Positions 23,375 to 34,599 of a DNA stretch of 64,000 nt are shown here, in pieces (within the stretch, counting starts at the first letter, position 1; the number at the start of each line of letters is the position of its first letter). The translations under genes were made by a program, and so were the position numbers. Source of the stretch: Nectonema munidae (taxonomy: Eukaryota; Nematomorpha; Nectonematoida; Nectonematidae); assembly GCA_030549495.1 (NCBI GenBank), contig JAUIRK010000772.1, forward strand, positions 62,001 to 126,000. Reading direction: 5' to 3'. A model generated the notes under the pieces. That model did not search any database, had not been told where the DNA came from, and saw only the letters and a list, made by a program, of their open reading frames with translations.

Positions 23375-25805
23375 CAGTTGACCCGCGCGTATTCGCGGTT
23401 TCGCACATTCGCGATTTTTCAACAGAAAATTAAAAAAATTGCTTTTTCTTTTCCCAAAACTTTTAAATCTAAAAATTTTATTACAATTACTTTAAAAAGT
23501 TTCTTATTCATAATTTTAGAGTTTTATTAAAAATATTTCAAAAATATTTTTTAGTTTTATGATAATTAGATTTAAATAAAAAAAATTTACTTTAGTTCAT
23601 TGATGTTTGCATTTTTTTTAAGTCTAAGTTTTTACTTGAACTTCCTCCATTCCTCCAGGTTCCCATTGCAGTTTTGCTATCTGAGAAGATTTTACATTGG
23701 TCTGATTTCCGTGTGCCAGCGATAGCGATAGCTATACTTTCCATAGTAATTCTTTGAAAAGAGTTGAATTTGAGGCAGTAGTTTCCTCTACTTGTACAAA
23801 TGCCAATTTGTGATTCGGTTGCGTCCACATAGATACTTTTGTTGTAGGTAGGAATATTCTGAAACGTTATAGGTACTTGTATCCGGTTCCAAAGTAGAAG
23901 CCAGAATTTATGAGTGTCCTTGTCTTTTGGCTGATATCCTTGGCTGAGGATCTTGAATAAGTTAGGGATGGTTCCCAGGTAGTAGTTTAAGTAGCTGAGC
24001 ATACTCTCTTTAGCTTTAGTGATGAAGGGGGAGTTTTCTCGTAGGAGGCTAAGAATAGCCATATGCCAGTTTCTTTTTACCTTGTTTTCCAATTCTATTT
24101 TGTTTTTCTGGAGGTTGATGATAACTCCCAGGTATTTGATTCGTCTCTTAGGCGTTAAAACTGATTTTTCTGTATTAATTGGGATGTTACATTCAGTCTT
24201 TAAGAAGTGTGCGAGTTCTGAAGTGAACTTGTATGTTTCGAAGTAAGTTTTGCCCATGAGGGTATATCGTCAAGGTATATGTTTACCTTGCAGGTGTCTT
24301 TATCTTCCATAAAACAGGCGAGTAACTTGTTGATGGTGTATTGCAGGGCTTCCGGTGCGAAGTTCGCACCCATCGGGAGTCTGCCGAAAGTGTATGTCTT
24401 GTTATGCGTTCTGAATCCAAAGAGACGTTGGTAAGCAGGATGAATTCGGATGCCATAAAAGGCATTTTTTAAATCAATTTTGCGAGCGTAGTTAAAGAGG
24501 TTGCCGGTGTAGATAAGAGAGGTGACTCCTCCTAGGTTGAGTCTTTCCCATTTGAAGAGTTCGCGAGTGAATGCGAAATTCTGGATGAAACGAACTTTAT
24601 TCTCCTTTTTTGGAATGATAAAAGTTGGAGAAATGATGGAGGCGTCTTACCTTGAAATTACAAATCTATTTTTATCTATTTGGATACAAGACTGTAGAAA
24701 AAAAATATTCCTTTAGACAGGAATATTATTCGCGAAAAAGCAAAAAGTCTGTACAAACAATTTTTGCCAATCTCCAACAAAGAATTTTTTATTAGAAAAA
24801 AGTTCGATCTCGTACATATATTTTTAAAGAAGAGGAACGCGCTTCAGGTTTTAAAACTCAAAAAGATAGAGTGTCTCTTATTTTGTGTAGTAATGCTGCT
24901 GGTTATATGGTGAAACCAGGGTTTATCAATAAAAGTTTCACTCCAAGAGCTCTTAAAAATAAAGATTTTTTGCACGTTTTTTGGAGATCTAACAAAAAAG
25001 CTTGGATAACCAAAACGTTATTACAAAAATGGTTTTTGTTCAATTTTGTTCCTCAAGTTAAAATGTATATTACTAGTGTAAATATGGATTTCAAAATGCT
25101 TCTTATAATGGATAATGCTAGTGGATATTTTGCAGATCTTAAATTTGACGGAGTGACTATAGAATTTTTACCTCCGAACACAACTTCTCTTATCCAGCCT
25201 TTAGATCAAGGTGTTATCCGCTCTTTTAAAGCATTGTATCTCCATAACTTTGTTCAACATTTAGTTATGGAAATGGATGCAGATGAAAACTTTCAATTAA
25301 CAAATTATTGGAAAAAATTCACAATTGCAAATTGCTTAACAATTGTTAACAAATCATTTGAATCTATAAAAAAGCAAACTTTAATTGCTGCTTGGATAAA
25401 GTTATGGCCTGATATTTCGAATAATGTTGAAAATTTCTTTCTAGAAGATATTCAAAATTCTTTAATTGAAGAAACTGTTTTTTAGCTAGATGTTTAGGTG
25501 GAGAAGGTTTTGATGATTGCAACGAAGATGATATAAATTCATTAATGGACTCTGGAATGGAAGCACTCACAGGCATCGATTTAAAAGAATTAACTTAATT
25601 TAGCAGCGAAGAAAAAAAAGACGAAGAAGAAAAGGAAAAAGACTTTGATGACGAAATTAAAAAAAACAAATATATTGATTATATTTTCAATATAATAGTA
25701 AATTTTCATTTTAAACAATTTTTAAAATGGTAACAAATATTCGCGGATTTTCACTATTCGCGATTAGCTTTGGAACCTAACTCCGCGAATACAGGGGGTC
25801 AACTG
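23375..25805 (+). mobile_element. Tigger (pogo) transposon, interrupted
   Basis: Ends CAGTTGACCCGCGCGTATTC and, inverted, CAGTTGACCCCCTGTATTC; both continue into CGCGG motifs. The 204-codon frame 24871-25485 encodes the DDE_1 part: SNAAGYMVKPGFINKSFTPR, LLIMDNASGYF (second Asp), FLPPNTTSLIQPLDQGVIRS (third acidic position in PLDQGVI). Upstream, REKAKSLYKQF is the helix linking the DNA-binding domain. The N-terminal helix-turn-helix is missing, and an unrelated RT fossil occupies about 23590-24716. Confidence 0.8.
23590..24716 (-). mobile_element. Retroelement fossil: reverse transcriptase and RNase H
   Basis: Minus strand shows RT landmarks: a fingers motif TFIIPKKENKVRF, KIDLKNAFYGI, FGRLPMGANFAPEALQ, the catalytic YLDDI, the RT connection RIKYLGVIINL and an RNase H-like region with YVDATESQIGI and IFSDSKTAMG. 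It resembles DIRS-, LTR- or hepadna-like retroelements more than LINEs; the group is not settled. It is a partial, broken copy lying wholly inside the Tigger, so it is the younger of the two. No terminal repeats were seen. Confidence 0.65.
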
Positions 25806-25962
25806 ATTATATTGTAAAATAATCATTTAGTTCTTTCTGATAAAAAAAGTTTAATTCTAGGAAAAAACCTACTAATTTGTAAGACCATGGCCACTCTAGC
25901 CATGGATGGCTATGCAGGGGTTAAATGTTTAGTTAGCGAACTAGTTCTTTGATCAATTAGAG

Positions 25963-26233
25963 CAGTGCTTCTCAAACTTTTTTACGCTAGGGCGCACTTA
26001 TGAAATAACTGAAACTTTGGGACGCACCATTAAGATTGATATGGAAAAATCGGCCATAAAATTTTAGAATAAAATATATAAAGAAGTACATACTACATAT
26101 GTTGTCCATTAGTTGGTCGTTTTTCGCACCCCTTGTTAAGAATCGCTGATCTAGATGGAATCTTAGGCCTTTCATGGCGCACCTGGCTATCTTTAAGGGC
26201 ACACCAGTGCGCCGCGGCTTTTGGGAAGCACTG
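25963..26233. mobile_element. hAT MITE with perfect 8-bp target duplication
   Basis: Ends CAGTGCTTCTCAAACTTTTT and, inverted, CAGTGCTTCCCAAAAGCC. AATTAGAG flanks it on both sides (25955-25962, 26234-26241). Inner GGGCGCAC and GTGCGCC blocks pair. 271 bp, no coding capacity; one of the younger insertions here. Confidence 0.9.
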
Positions 26234-26699
26234 AATTAGAGTTTTGACATTCTGTCCATAAAAATGGCCTGTCTACATTTCTACTACCATTTGGAATTTC
26301 TCTTCATAGAAAATATCCAAAATGAATCTCATATATGTTTCCATTTAAAAAAATAATGGTAATGTTTTACTTTACGGTTCAGTCAATCAAATTTTTTTCA
26401 GGCAATTATTTAATGTTGTGATGTCAATCGAACTATAAATTTTTCGGATCTGCGATATTACAGCTAGGTCCAAAAGAGGTAGTAATTTGAGTTAGTGCGA
26501 CAAAATAGCTAGTACCAAAACTGCTTTGATAAAAGAGCTAGCATTGGATTTAAGTTGTAACAAAAAGAGCTGTTAGCCAAAATAGCTAGTTTAAGAAAAT
26601 GTAGCCTTGATTAGCATTGAAAATGTAGCTTTGATTACCAGCCTTTACAATGTAGGCTTCAGTTTTCATTAAAATTTTTTGTTATTTAAGAAGAACTAA

Positions 26700-27765
26700 A
26701 TTAGTAGTGTTCCAGCCATCATCATGGAAATTATCAAGGCGCAGAAAGGAAAAAATTTGCTCAGCTACGATGGATTTTTGTACCACAACAAACAAAACCA
26801 ACCAGAACTGGGGATGTGTAATGAAGGGCTGTAGGGGAATATTGAAAACTGTGCTGAACTACAAAGAAAATTGTGAAATAAAAAGTGGACAAGAATATAA
26901 TCATGCCCCACATCCTGCAAGACAAAGTGTTAGAGTTGCTTTAAGCAAAATGAATGAACAAGCCTCAAAATGTAGTGCACCACCACGAAGAGTTATTGCC
27001 AGTATAGTATAAGAGCTGGACGACGAAACAATGGCCAACGTCCCTAAAAAAGGGCGCTACAAAAACGTATTCAACGCAGGCCTAAGGTTGAAGACCATTT
27101 TCCTGAACCTATATCAATTAACGAATTGCAAATGCCAGAAGAATTTAAAACGGTTACCATAAACGGAATACAGACCTTTTTACTGAATGGTGGATGTAGC
27201 AAGCGGTTCAAAGCGAATAATCATATACGCAAGTCAGCGTATGCTCAACCAACTTGCCAATTCGAAAATATGGATGTGTGATGGCACTTTCAAAGTTGTT
27301 CTTAGAATATTTTATCAATTGTATACAATCCATGTTGTTAGAGAAAATTTTTTCTTTCCACGTGTTTATGTTATGATGCCAGATGAAACTCAGTCAACAT
27401 ATGAACCAATATTTCGGATTTTGAAAGACAAGCGCTCAAACTGTGATCCTGAAAACGTAACCTTAGACTTCGAAAGGGCTGCTATTAATGCATTCATGAC
27501 AGTGCTTCCTGATTCAAACCTAAATGGATTTTTCTTTCACCTATCACAGTCAATATGGAGGAAATAACAAATCACTGGATTATCAAATATCTATATATTT
27601 GATGCAAACTACCGTCTTTATTACAAGATGTTGGCTGCTTTGGCGTTTCTAGATCCAGATGAAGTGAAAGATGCATTTGAAGAGCTGAATGAAGACCTCA
27701 AACGTCTACAATTGGATGAAAAAAAATGCAAATATTGTATGACCATTTTGAAGAATTTAAACTAA
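26700..27765 (+). mobile_element. MULE/FLYWCH element, copy 1
   Basis: FLYWCH zinc finger split over two frames (GKNLLSYDGFLYH, then NWGCVMKGCRGIL and EYNHAPHPAR), then a linker and the MULE core at 27187-27567: WMCDGTFKVVLRIFYQLYTI (first Asp) and DPENVTLDFERAAINA (second Asp). A last block at 27600-27765 reads LAALAFLDPDEVKDAFEELN. At least three frame changes. The 200 bases before it repeat AATAGCTAG-like phrases. Confidence 0.8.
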
Positions 27766-27789
27766 CAGAAATCTTCTTTTCTTTTTCTT

Positions 27790-28600
27790 CTTCTCTATTC
27801 TTCTTTTTGCGGGGATAGGCTCTCCTCTTAAGATACCTTCACAAGCTGCCATAACGTTATTTTGTTCCTTTTGTAAAGGACTTCTCTTTTTCCCGTCAAT
27901 AAAGCATAAGCAAGAGGTAATTTTAAGGTAAGTTTAAGTGAAAGCATTCTTGCATTTTCTCCAACCACCAAGCGTGTATTGTATGTAATTGATAGAAAAT
28001 TGTTGGTACAGTTTTAAATGTTCCATCCATTAGCCATATAGAGGCACTAGCGAGTTTTTCAACATTCGATTTAGTTGTAAACAAAAGCAATCTGCCTTCT
28101 TCTATAGTTCAGTCTTTAACTAAAAAATCTTCACCCTTTAAAGATTTTTGTAAGTCTGGCGAAATTTCAATTTCATTAAGAGACTTTGGTTCAGCTGGTA
28201 GTTGTTCATGATGAATTCGTTTAATCTTTTGAAGAACAGCATTTTTGGAAGGTATATATGATGTGACATTTAGAGAAATAGAAGTAATGCACGGCTGAAT
28301 AGTTTGGCAATGCTTGCTTTGTGTATTTTTTGCTTGTGCTTTAACTTCATTATTAAAGTTAGGAACATTCGATGCAGTAGCGTTTGCAGAATGATTGTGC
28401 TCTTTAACTTTTATAAGTGCATGCTCTCCATTCGCAAAACTCTTTCTTTGAATAGTAAAGATTTTCTAAATTCACAGAACCAATAGAATCTATCTGAAAC
28501 GACCTTGTCTTTCACCATTAAAAATCCGCGTATATTTAACTTTTGGCCGCCCTTTTGAGAAGTAATAGTTTCAAAAATTTCAGTCTCCATTTTATCCTAT
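27790..28600 (-). mobile_element. MULE/FLYWCH element, copy 2, tail to tail with copy 1
   Basis: Minus strand from about 28590 reads METEIFETITSQKGGQKLN, IRGFLMVKDKVVSDRFYWF (FLYWCH finger), later KIKRIHHEQLPAEPKSLNE and WLMDGTFKTVP (the first catalytic Asp), where it stops. It is truncated 3' of that point at about 27800 and has frame changes. It is distantly related to copy 1, not a recent duplicate. Confidence 0.7.
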
Positions 28601-28776
28601 TAATGTTATTTTATTGATAAAAAACGAGGAATAAGAAATAATGGATAAAATTGAAAATTTGTAAAAATAGAGGAATTTTTGTAATAATTTTGAATATGAG
28701 TATTTACGTATTTTAGTAGTATAGATCAACATTATTAAGATTTAGACATTCGAGATTTTAATTTACGGGATTTAAG

Positions 28777-28925
28777 GTAAAGGTAAAGGTACCCCGGGGT
28801 GTTTTCATCGAGAAGGCACAAATGCGCCGCTTCTATCGAACTATGAGGAAAGCAGGCTTCATGCGGAATCGAACCCAAGACCTTGAGTTATCGAATCCAG
28901 CATCTAGCCAACCCTACTCACGCCC
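28777..28925 (-). repeat. tRNA-derived SINE, family 1
   Basis: In reverse: GTGAGTAGGGTTGGCTAGAT (A box), AACTCAAGGTCTTGGGTTCG (B box), then GAAGCCTGCTTTCCTCATAG, AAGCGGCGCAT, a hairpin-like GTGTTTTCAT and a TACCTTTACC tail. Confidence 0.8.
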
Positions 28926-29549
28926 CCATTCGGGATTTTAATTTTCGGGATTTAGACATTCGGGAATGTGACCTAAACCCGTTGAATTAATACTGAATCA
29001 GTAAACAGGCTGCCAACTTCAGGTAAAATTTCAAAATCAAGAGAATCGGAATCTGTTTTTGGAAATCAGAATCGCGCAACATTTTGACATCGTGATGTCA
29101 CTTATATATACATAAAAAACTATTAATTTGATAAATTGACTGTTGACTTTTATATCATATTTCAAAAAATGGCTTACTTGAACACAACTAGAACAATAGG
29201 TAATTCATTGTAGGGAATACCATTGAATAATATGTTCATCGTGTTTTCTGTTGGCATTCTTTGTATTAAATTTGTCATGTTGAAATCTTCTTCCAAGTTT
29301 GACGTATCTATTTGAATATCATTTTTATAACTAAAGAATTTAAGTTACGAATTGTATGGGGTCGCCACAGCACTACCTAACCGTAAAAACATTTGAATTC
29401 AAAACTAGATTAAAAATCCTGAACAATTAAAGATGCTCACCTGAGCTTATTTTACGTGTCAATAAGGAATTTAGTGAGCGAGAGAAGGTTATCTTACCCT
29501 GCTCCTAATTTAAGTATATTTGCAGAGAATTATTCCATCACAAATAAAA

Positions 29550-29762
29550 AAGAGATGCACATCTTCAAAATTTATGGGGTGAGGGCGAACTTTTTTTTTA
29601 TTTTAAAAATGTATTATAAAAGAATTTTTGTTCATTGAACACACAACCGTACATTATACTTACACTCTAAGCTCTCAATCCCACAACTGTGGATAATTAC
29701 ACTAATTGTATCAAGTCAAATTACCTTGTTTGTAATTCTCATTGCAGCATTGCCTTCTAGCT
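29550..29762 (-). repeat. Arm of composite repeat shared with 45130-45330
   Basis: Reverse complement of the 45130-45330 stretch: GGGGTGAGGGCGAAC, TTATAAAAGAATTTTTGTTC, CAAGTCAAATTACCTTGTTT. The homology continues past the hAT-like end at 29763. Confidence 0.6.
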
Positions 29763-29959
29763 CAGTGGTTCCCAAACTGGAGTCCACGGTCCCCTAGAAG
29801 ATCGCGAACCAGTTCCGTGGCGACTGAGATGGGGTCACTCAGTGGATTGTTTTACGTAATATATTATAACCATATAGGTCATTAGTGATTTTTGCCAATA
29901 AGTCACTTTTAAAAAAATAAATGATTTAGTCTTTGAATTGAGTTAAACTATTTTTATTC

Positions 29960-30500
29960 TTTTACACATGGTATGAAGAAACACTAGAGAAAAAAGGTTT
30001 AAGAATAAACACGTGGATGAAAATTAGCGATTCTTTTAAGGGTACTGAGAATACAGTTTCAAAAATAGATCCATGTGGAGTTTGCGAAAAAAGAGTTAAA
30101 AGAAACTCTATTCTTTGTGTACATTGGAATAAGTGGGAATGCTCAAACATTAAGGCCTGTTTGATAAACACAACAAATTTTAAGTGTAGCTTCTGTTTAA
30201 GTTTCAGCCCAAATACCGATGTAGTATTGGAAGAAAAAGTAGTAGTAGGCGGCGTAGAATTAGAAGAGGTTAAAGAGCTTTGTTATTTAGGTAAGATTTT
30301 AGACAAAACAGGTAGCGTAAGTAACTCTGTAGAACATAGAATACAACTAGCTTGGAAAAAATTTAAAGCGTTAAGTGGTCTTTTATGCAATAGTATCTTT
30401 TCATTAAAATTAAGGGGTTTTCTTTATAGAAGTTGTATTAGGTCTAGTTTAGTCAAACTAGAAATGTGTTTTGAGGTAAGAGTAAGGGCAGGCCAAATAT
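29960..30500 (+). mobile_element. LINE fragment: cysteine finger and RT end
   Basis: Reads DPCGVCEKRVKRNSILC with a following WNKWEC and CSFC (a C-x-x-C ... C finger seen in some LINE proteins), then VVVGGVELEEVKELCYLGKI, HRIQLAWKKFKALSGLLCNS and LRGFLYRSCIRSSL. The RT-end pattern V-x-x-F-x-YLG ... R-I-x-x-A-W is clear. Inserted opposite to the hAT coding strand. Confidence 0.75.
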
Positions 30501-31114
30501 GATATATGAAGCTTTTGTTTCAATGTCATTTTGTAAGTCAATTATTTCTTTTTGAATTTTATAATTCATTTCTTGGACATCAAACTTGAAAAGATCAAAA
30601 TACCACTCAGGAACTTGAACATCAATCAGGTCTTAGAACCGTTGCTCTGATTTTAATGAATTTATGTGATCAAAGTACACTTTTATAACATCATCATCAA
30701 TTTTTATGCCTTCGGTAATTTTAGTTAAAATGCACTAAATTGATGTCAATGAAGATGAAAATAATATTAATATTATTTAAAAACATAAATTGTCAGTTAA
30801 ATAAAAGACATGGCGGCGTAAACTTGAAGGGAATATCTCTAATTTATTGATGAACCCACCAATAATTCCCTTAACTTTTATTATGTTTGAAGATCTTCCT
30901 TGAAGTTTGAGATTAACATCATTGAATTTTCAAAAATTTAAGCCAGATAAGCAGTATCGTTTTTAATTTTACATATGTTTCATTATCCTTATCTTCAAAA
31001 AATTCTAAATGCTCTTATAAAGTTGAAAAAATCTTTGGAGACAGTTTCTTTCGAGAGCCATCTAGTTTTTATATCCATTTGTAAAGATTTCAAAAGGTTT
31101 GGTCCGACGAGATG

Positions 31115-32165
31115 AGTTCCTGGTCAAAACGGGCCAAAAACAAAACCGCCCAATACCATAACGACCCAAACCAAAACTACCCAAAACCTAAACGACCCAA
31201 AGCCAAAACGGCACAAAACCAAAACGACCCATACCAAAACAGCCAAAAAGCAAAGCGGCCAAAAACCATAACGGCTCAAAGCTTCTAGGCTGAAGGCTAG
31301 AGTAAGCTGGAACTACAATCTAAGAACACAAACTTTGATTTTCAAATACAGTTGGCCATCACTTAACCGGAAACAATGGGACCTGAAAGATTCCGATTCG
31401 ACCATTTTCCAAATCATTCATTTATTATGTCGGAATACACAAAGAAGAGAGGTTAAGCTTTATTTTACACATTTGAACTTTGCTGAATTATCAAAGTTTA
31501 ATTAATGAAGGGAACAAACAAAAAATGCCAGTGAAAATTTGAAAGTGAGTAACTTTATTGCACACAATACTTATTGAAAATATTAATAAGTTGAAATCGA
31601 ACATGTCAATTCGACCTAAGGAAAATTCGGCCTCAAAAAAATTTGGTCTCAAAAAATAATGAGATAGAAGCCGAATTGTCTTGAAGTCCAACTGTCCCTA
31701 GGCCGAATTTACTATAAACGATTTAGATACTTACCAACAACCAAAATTTCTTAAGATATGATCACTATTTATTTCAGAGTGAATTGGTCCCAGTTTTTGT
31801 AGAGAAAATAATATTCAATTTTTCCCAGGGTTTCTTTATAGAAATGACCTCACTAAAATACTATTGGAAACACTTTAACTTTATTTCTAAAGTAGATGAT
31901 ATTGGTTCAAAAATTTTATTTATTATTTTCAAATTTTGAACTTCGAACATAAAATTTAGAATAAGTTTTGTAAAAAACTCAGGAATGGATAAGTTTTCCG
32001 AAGTTTTTAATTTTGGGTTTAATTACTTTTATTTGGATACAAAGAAAGTTTAGGCTTTTTTTGTTTTGGGACGTTATGGTTTGGAAATTATGGTTTAGGC
32101 TGTTTTGGTTTTGGGCCGTTTTGGTTTTGGGCCGTTTCGGTTTTGGGCCGTTTTGACCAGGCACC
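31115..32165. mobile_element. Foldback-like element with tandem-repeat inverted ends
   Basis: Flanked by a perfect 8-bp duplication ACGAGATG (31107-31114, 32166-32173). Left end AGTTCCTGGTCAAAACGGGC; right end inverted GGTGCCTGGTCAAAACGGCC. Each end continues as an array of units near CCAAAACGGCCCAAA, about 15-17 bp each: roughly ten units on the left (31121-31280), six or seven on the right (32060-32155). The interior has no long frame; 31600-31710 carries ATTCGGCCTC and its complement. It interrupts the hAT transposase between its DGAQSM and KTRWLSK blocks. Confidence 0.75.
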
Positions 32166-33005
32166 ACGAGATGTTGTCTATGAATGACAATGAACCGTTA
32201 AAATTTCTGGACAAGTTCTTTTCAAATGGACTAAAAAAACCTTTGTAGCGGCCAACCATTGACTGTGCACCATCTGTTCCACAGGCTAAAATATTTTTCA
32301 ATGAAATGCTTTTTTCAAGAAAAAAGTTTTGTACAACCTAGAAAATTGTTGAACCCTTTTTATCACTATCCAGAGACTTCGCAAATAAAAATTTCTCTGT
32401 AAATTCTGAATTGTCATCAATGTATCTAACATAAGCAAGCAAAAGCGACTGATTGTTGATCACTGTAGATTCATCTATCTATAAAACAAATTGTTTGAAT
32501 CTTAACTGACCACATAACGTAGTTTCTACGTTTTTTTACATTTCATTAATTCATGCAAATACTGTGTTGTTACTCAACGGAAGAAATGAAAGTAAATTAT
32601 TATCACCTGAACAAACCATTGTGTTAACAAATTCTTTGATAGAAGGTAGTACCAAATTTTCTCCAATATTTTGTGTTTTATTTAATTTCGCAATTAGTAG
32701 AGAAATTTTGTATGATGTTAAAATAAAAACTTCACAGTAAATTATATATCAAAAATATATAAAATTTATGAGACAAATCTCGCCGAACACCACCCCCCCC
32801 CCTAAAATAGTGCCCCTTGACATTAAACGCCTAAAATAAAAATTATAAAGCCCCCCCCCCTAAGGGCGATAACAATCAGGTTGGGAACCCCTGCTCTGGT
32901 GCAATGTTGGTTGTAATTTGACCCTTTGTTTTAAAAAATGTTCAGACCATTCATTTAGAGATTTTATCCTCACAGGGCAAATACTTACAAGTTAATTTAA
33001 GACTC

Positions 33006-33084
33006 ACACCCTTAAGAGATTTTCAGACAAATGCTAACAAAAGAAAAAGTTGTGTGCATTTGTCTGAAAATTTAATAAGGGTGT
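33006..33084. repeat. Small hairpin MITE
   Basis: ACACCCTTAAGAGATTTTCA with CAGACAAATGC pairs with GCATTTGTCTG and AAAATTTAATAAGGGTGT: about 30-bp inverted arms around a 20-base loop. Confidence 0.65.
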
Positions 33085-33499
33085 AAGAAATTGTCTTGTA
33101 AGCATGTGATGGAATCCGTTTTACAACCATTTTAATGAAATACCAAAAAAACAGTAAAATAATTTGAGAAATATATATACAAAAAAATAAAATATTTTTC
33201 GAATCATATGTTATTACAAAAAAATGCAACTTAATTTTGTGCCGGATCAAATTTAGATAAAAATATAAAATAATTTACCCAGTTTGTCAGCTTGTTGACC
33301 AGTTGATCTTCTATAACTTATAGTTTTTGTGCTAATATTTCTGATAAATGATATATGAAAATTACGTATGATACTGAAATAAATATTTTGATAATTTTTA
33401 AATATAGGTAAAATTTTGTTCATTTTTAAATAAGACAAAACAGATAGAAAATAAATATTTTTCTAAAAATTTTATAATTCTAAAACATTATAAAAAATA

Positions 33500-33990
33500 T
33501 TAATATTATATATCTTCTATAACTTCAAAAAGTTGGAAATGGGAGACAACCCCCTATAATTTTTACCCATTATCTTCTAAACTCACAAAAGTGTATTATA
33601 ATTTTATCTAGTATAACCTTTGAAGAATATGAAAACATTAAATAACTTTTCATAATTTGATCCACAAAAGTCAATTATATATTACAACAATTTTATATTA
33701 AATTTCCCTCATGTATGATTTAATATAATAACAGCGGCAACAACGATGTAAATATAATTGTGATTTAACTAGAGCTACACTTTCCGGTGTGTTTAATTGG
33801 ATACTGTTTATAATAAATTTGCTCCGTGCTTGATTTGAAATAATAAAAATTGGAAGACAACGGGCTTAAATGTATTTTTGAATATTCCTTCAATTACCTA
33901 GTTTTTGTTGTGCTTTTAATTTAATACTTTCCATAATTGCTGCTTGTTTGATTTGAGGTAATAAAAATTGGAAGACAACTTGGTAAAAAT
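33500..33990 (+). repeat. Degenerate tandem duplication, period about 128 bp
   Basis: AATAATAAAAATTGGAAGAC occurs at about 33838 and, near identical, 33958, each preceded by TTTGATTTGA and TTTAATTxxATACT. A third weak unit (AGTTGGAAATGGGAGACAAC) is at about 33528. Confidence 0.55.
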
Positions 33991-34259
33991 TAAAACTAAA
34001 AGATTTTGCAATTATTGCTATATCGATTTAACTGACCACATGGTAAGTTACGATGATTGAATAAAACAATTTTTTACAACATTTAAATGTAAAAATACTT
34101 TTCTCTATTTTTAAATTTGGTATCTTTTTTAAAAAGCATAGATAAAATTAATAAAGTGAGAAAAGAATAAATTGATCTCTATTGGCTCCTAAGATAAAAA
34201 CTATTCTTTTATAATTTTAACTTAAATAAACACTATTAATATTTGAAGGGAGTGATTAA

Positions 34260-34389
34260 CCCATTTAAGGCCAAGCAAAGCAGACGATATCTAAAAAAAC
34301 GCAGACGATTTATATTCAAAGTCATTGAAAAAAGCAGACGAAGATGAAATTACTTATGTTCCCAAATAGGAACATTGGCCGTAAATGGG
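34260..34389. mobile_element. piggyBac-like MITE, copy 2, flanked by TTAA
   Basis: TTAA at 34256-34259 and 34390-34393; termini CCCATTTAAGGCC and GGCCGTAAATGGG. The core from GCAGACGATATCTAAAAAA to TTACTTATGTTCCCA is almost identical to copy 1. Confidence 0.75.
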
Positions 34390-34599
34390 TTAATTTGTGC
34401 CAACTAGATTATTTTGTGCAAACTACATGAAATATTTTTCTTCAAAAATTTTTAGAAATAAGTTTAAACCATAATAAATAAGATTATCTAAAAGTTTCAT
34501 CATAAATCTTTGACTAGATTTATTTAAATCCGATGAAATCACTTTTTTTTATTTTTTTATTACCCAACCTGTTTTTTTAAATTATTTATCAATCTTTTT

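Larger units (their letters stand above)
29763..32893 (-). mobile_element. hAT transposon with two nested insertions
   Basis: Ends CAGTGGTTCCCAAACTGG and, inverted, CAGGGGTTCCCAACCTG; flanks TTCTAGCT and CTCTGGTG share only 4 of 8 bases. Coding is minus strand: VVQNFFLEKSISLKNILACG, DGAQSMVGRYKGFFSPFEKN, after the gap KTRWLSK-like text (31030-31080), and the C-terminal PEWYFDLFKFDVQEMNYK with KEIIDLQNDIETK. This is the SCAND3/ZBED-like hAT order. A LINE fragment (about 29960-30500) and a Foldback-like element (31115-32165) lie inside. Confidence 0.75.

Noticed and set aside
31979-32301. Minus-strand frame rich in Lys, Pro, Thr and Gln (KPKRPKTKTAQNQN)
   Set aside because: It is translation of the tandem units at the end of the Foldback-like element fused with hAT text; not a gene.
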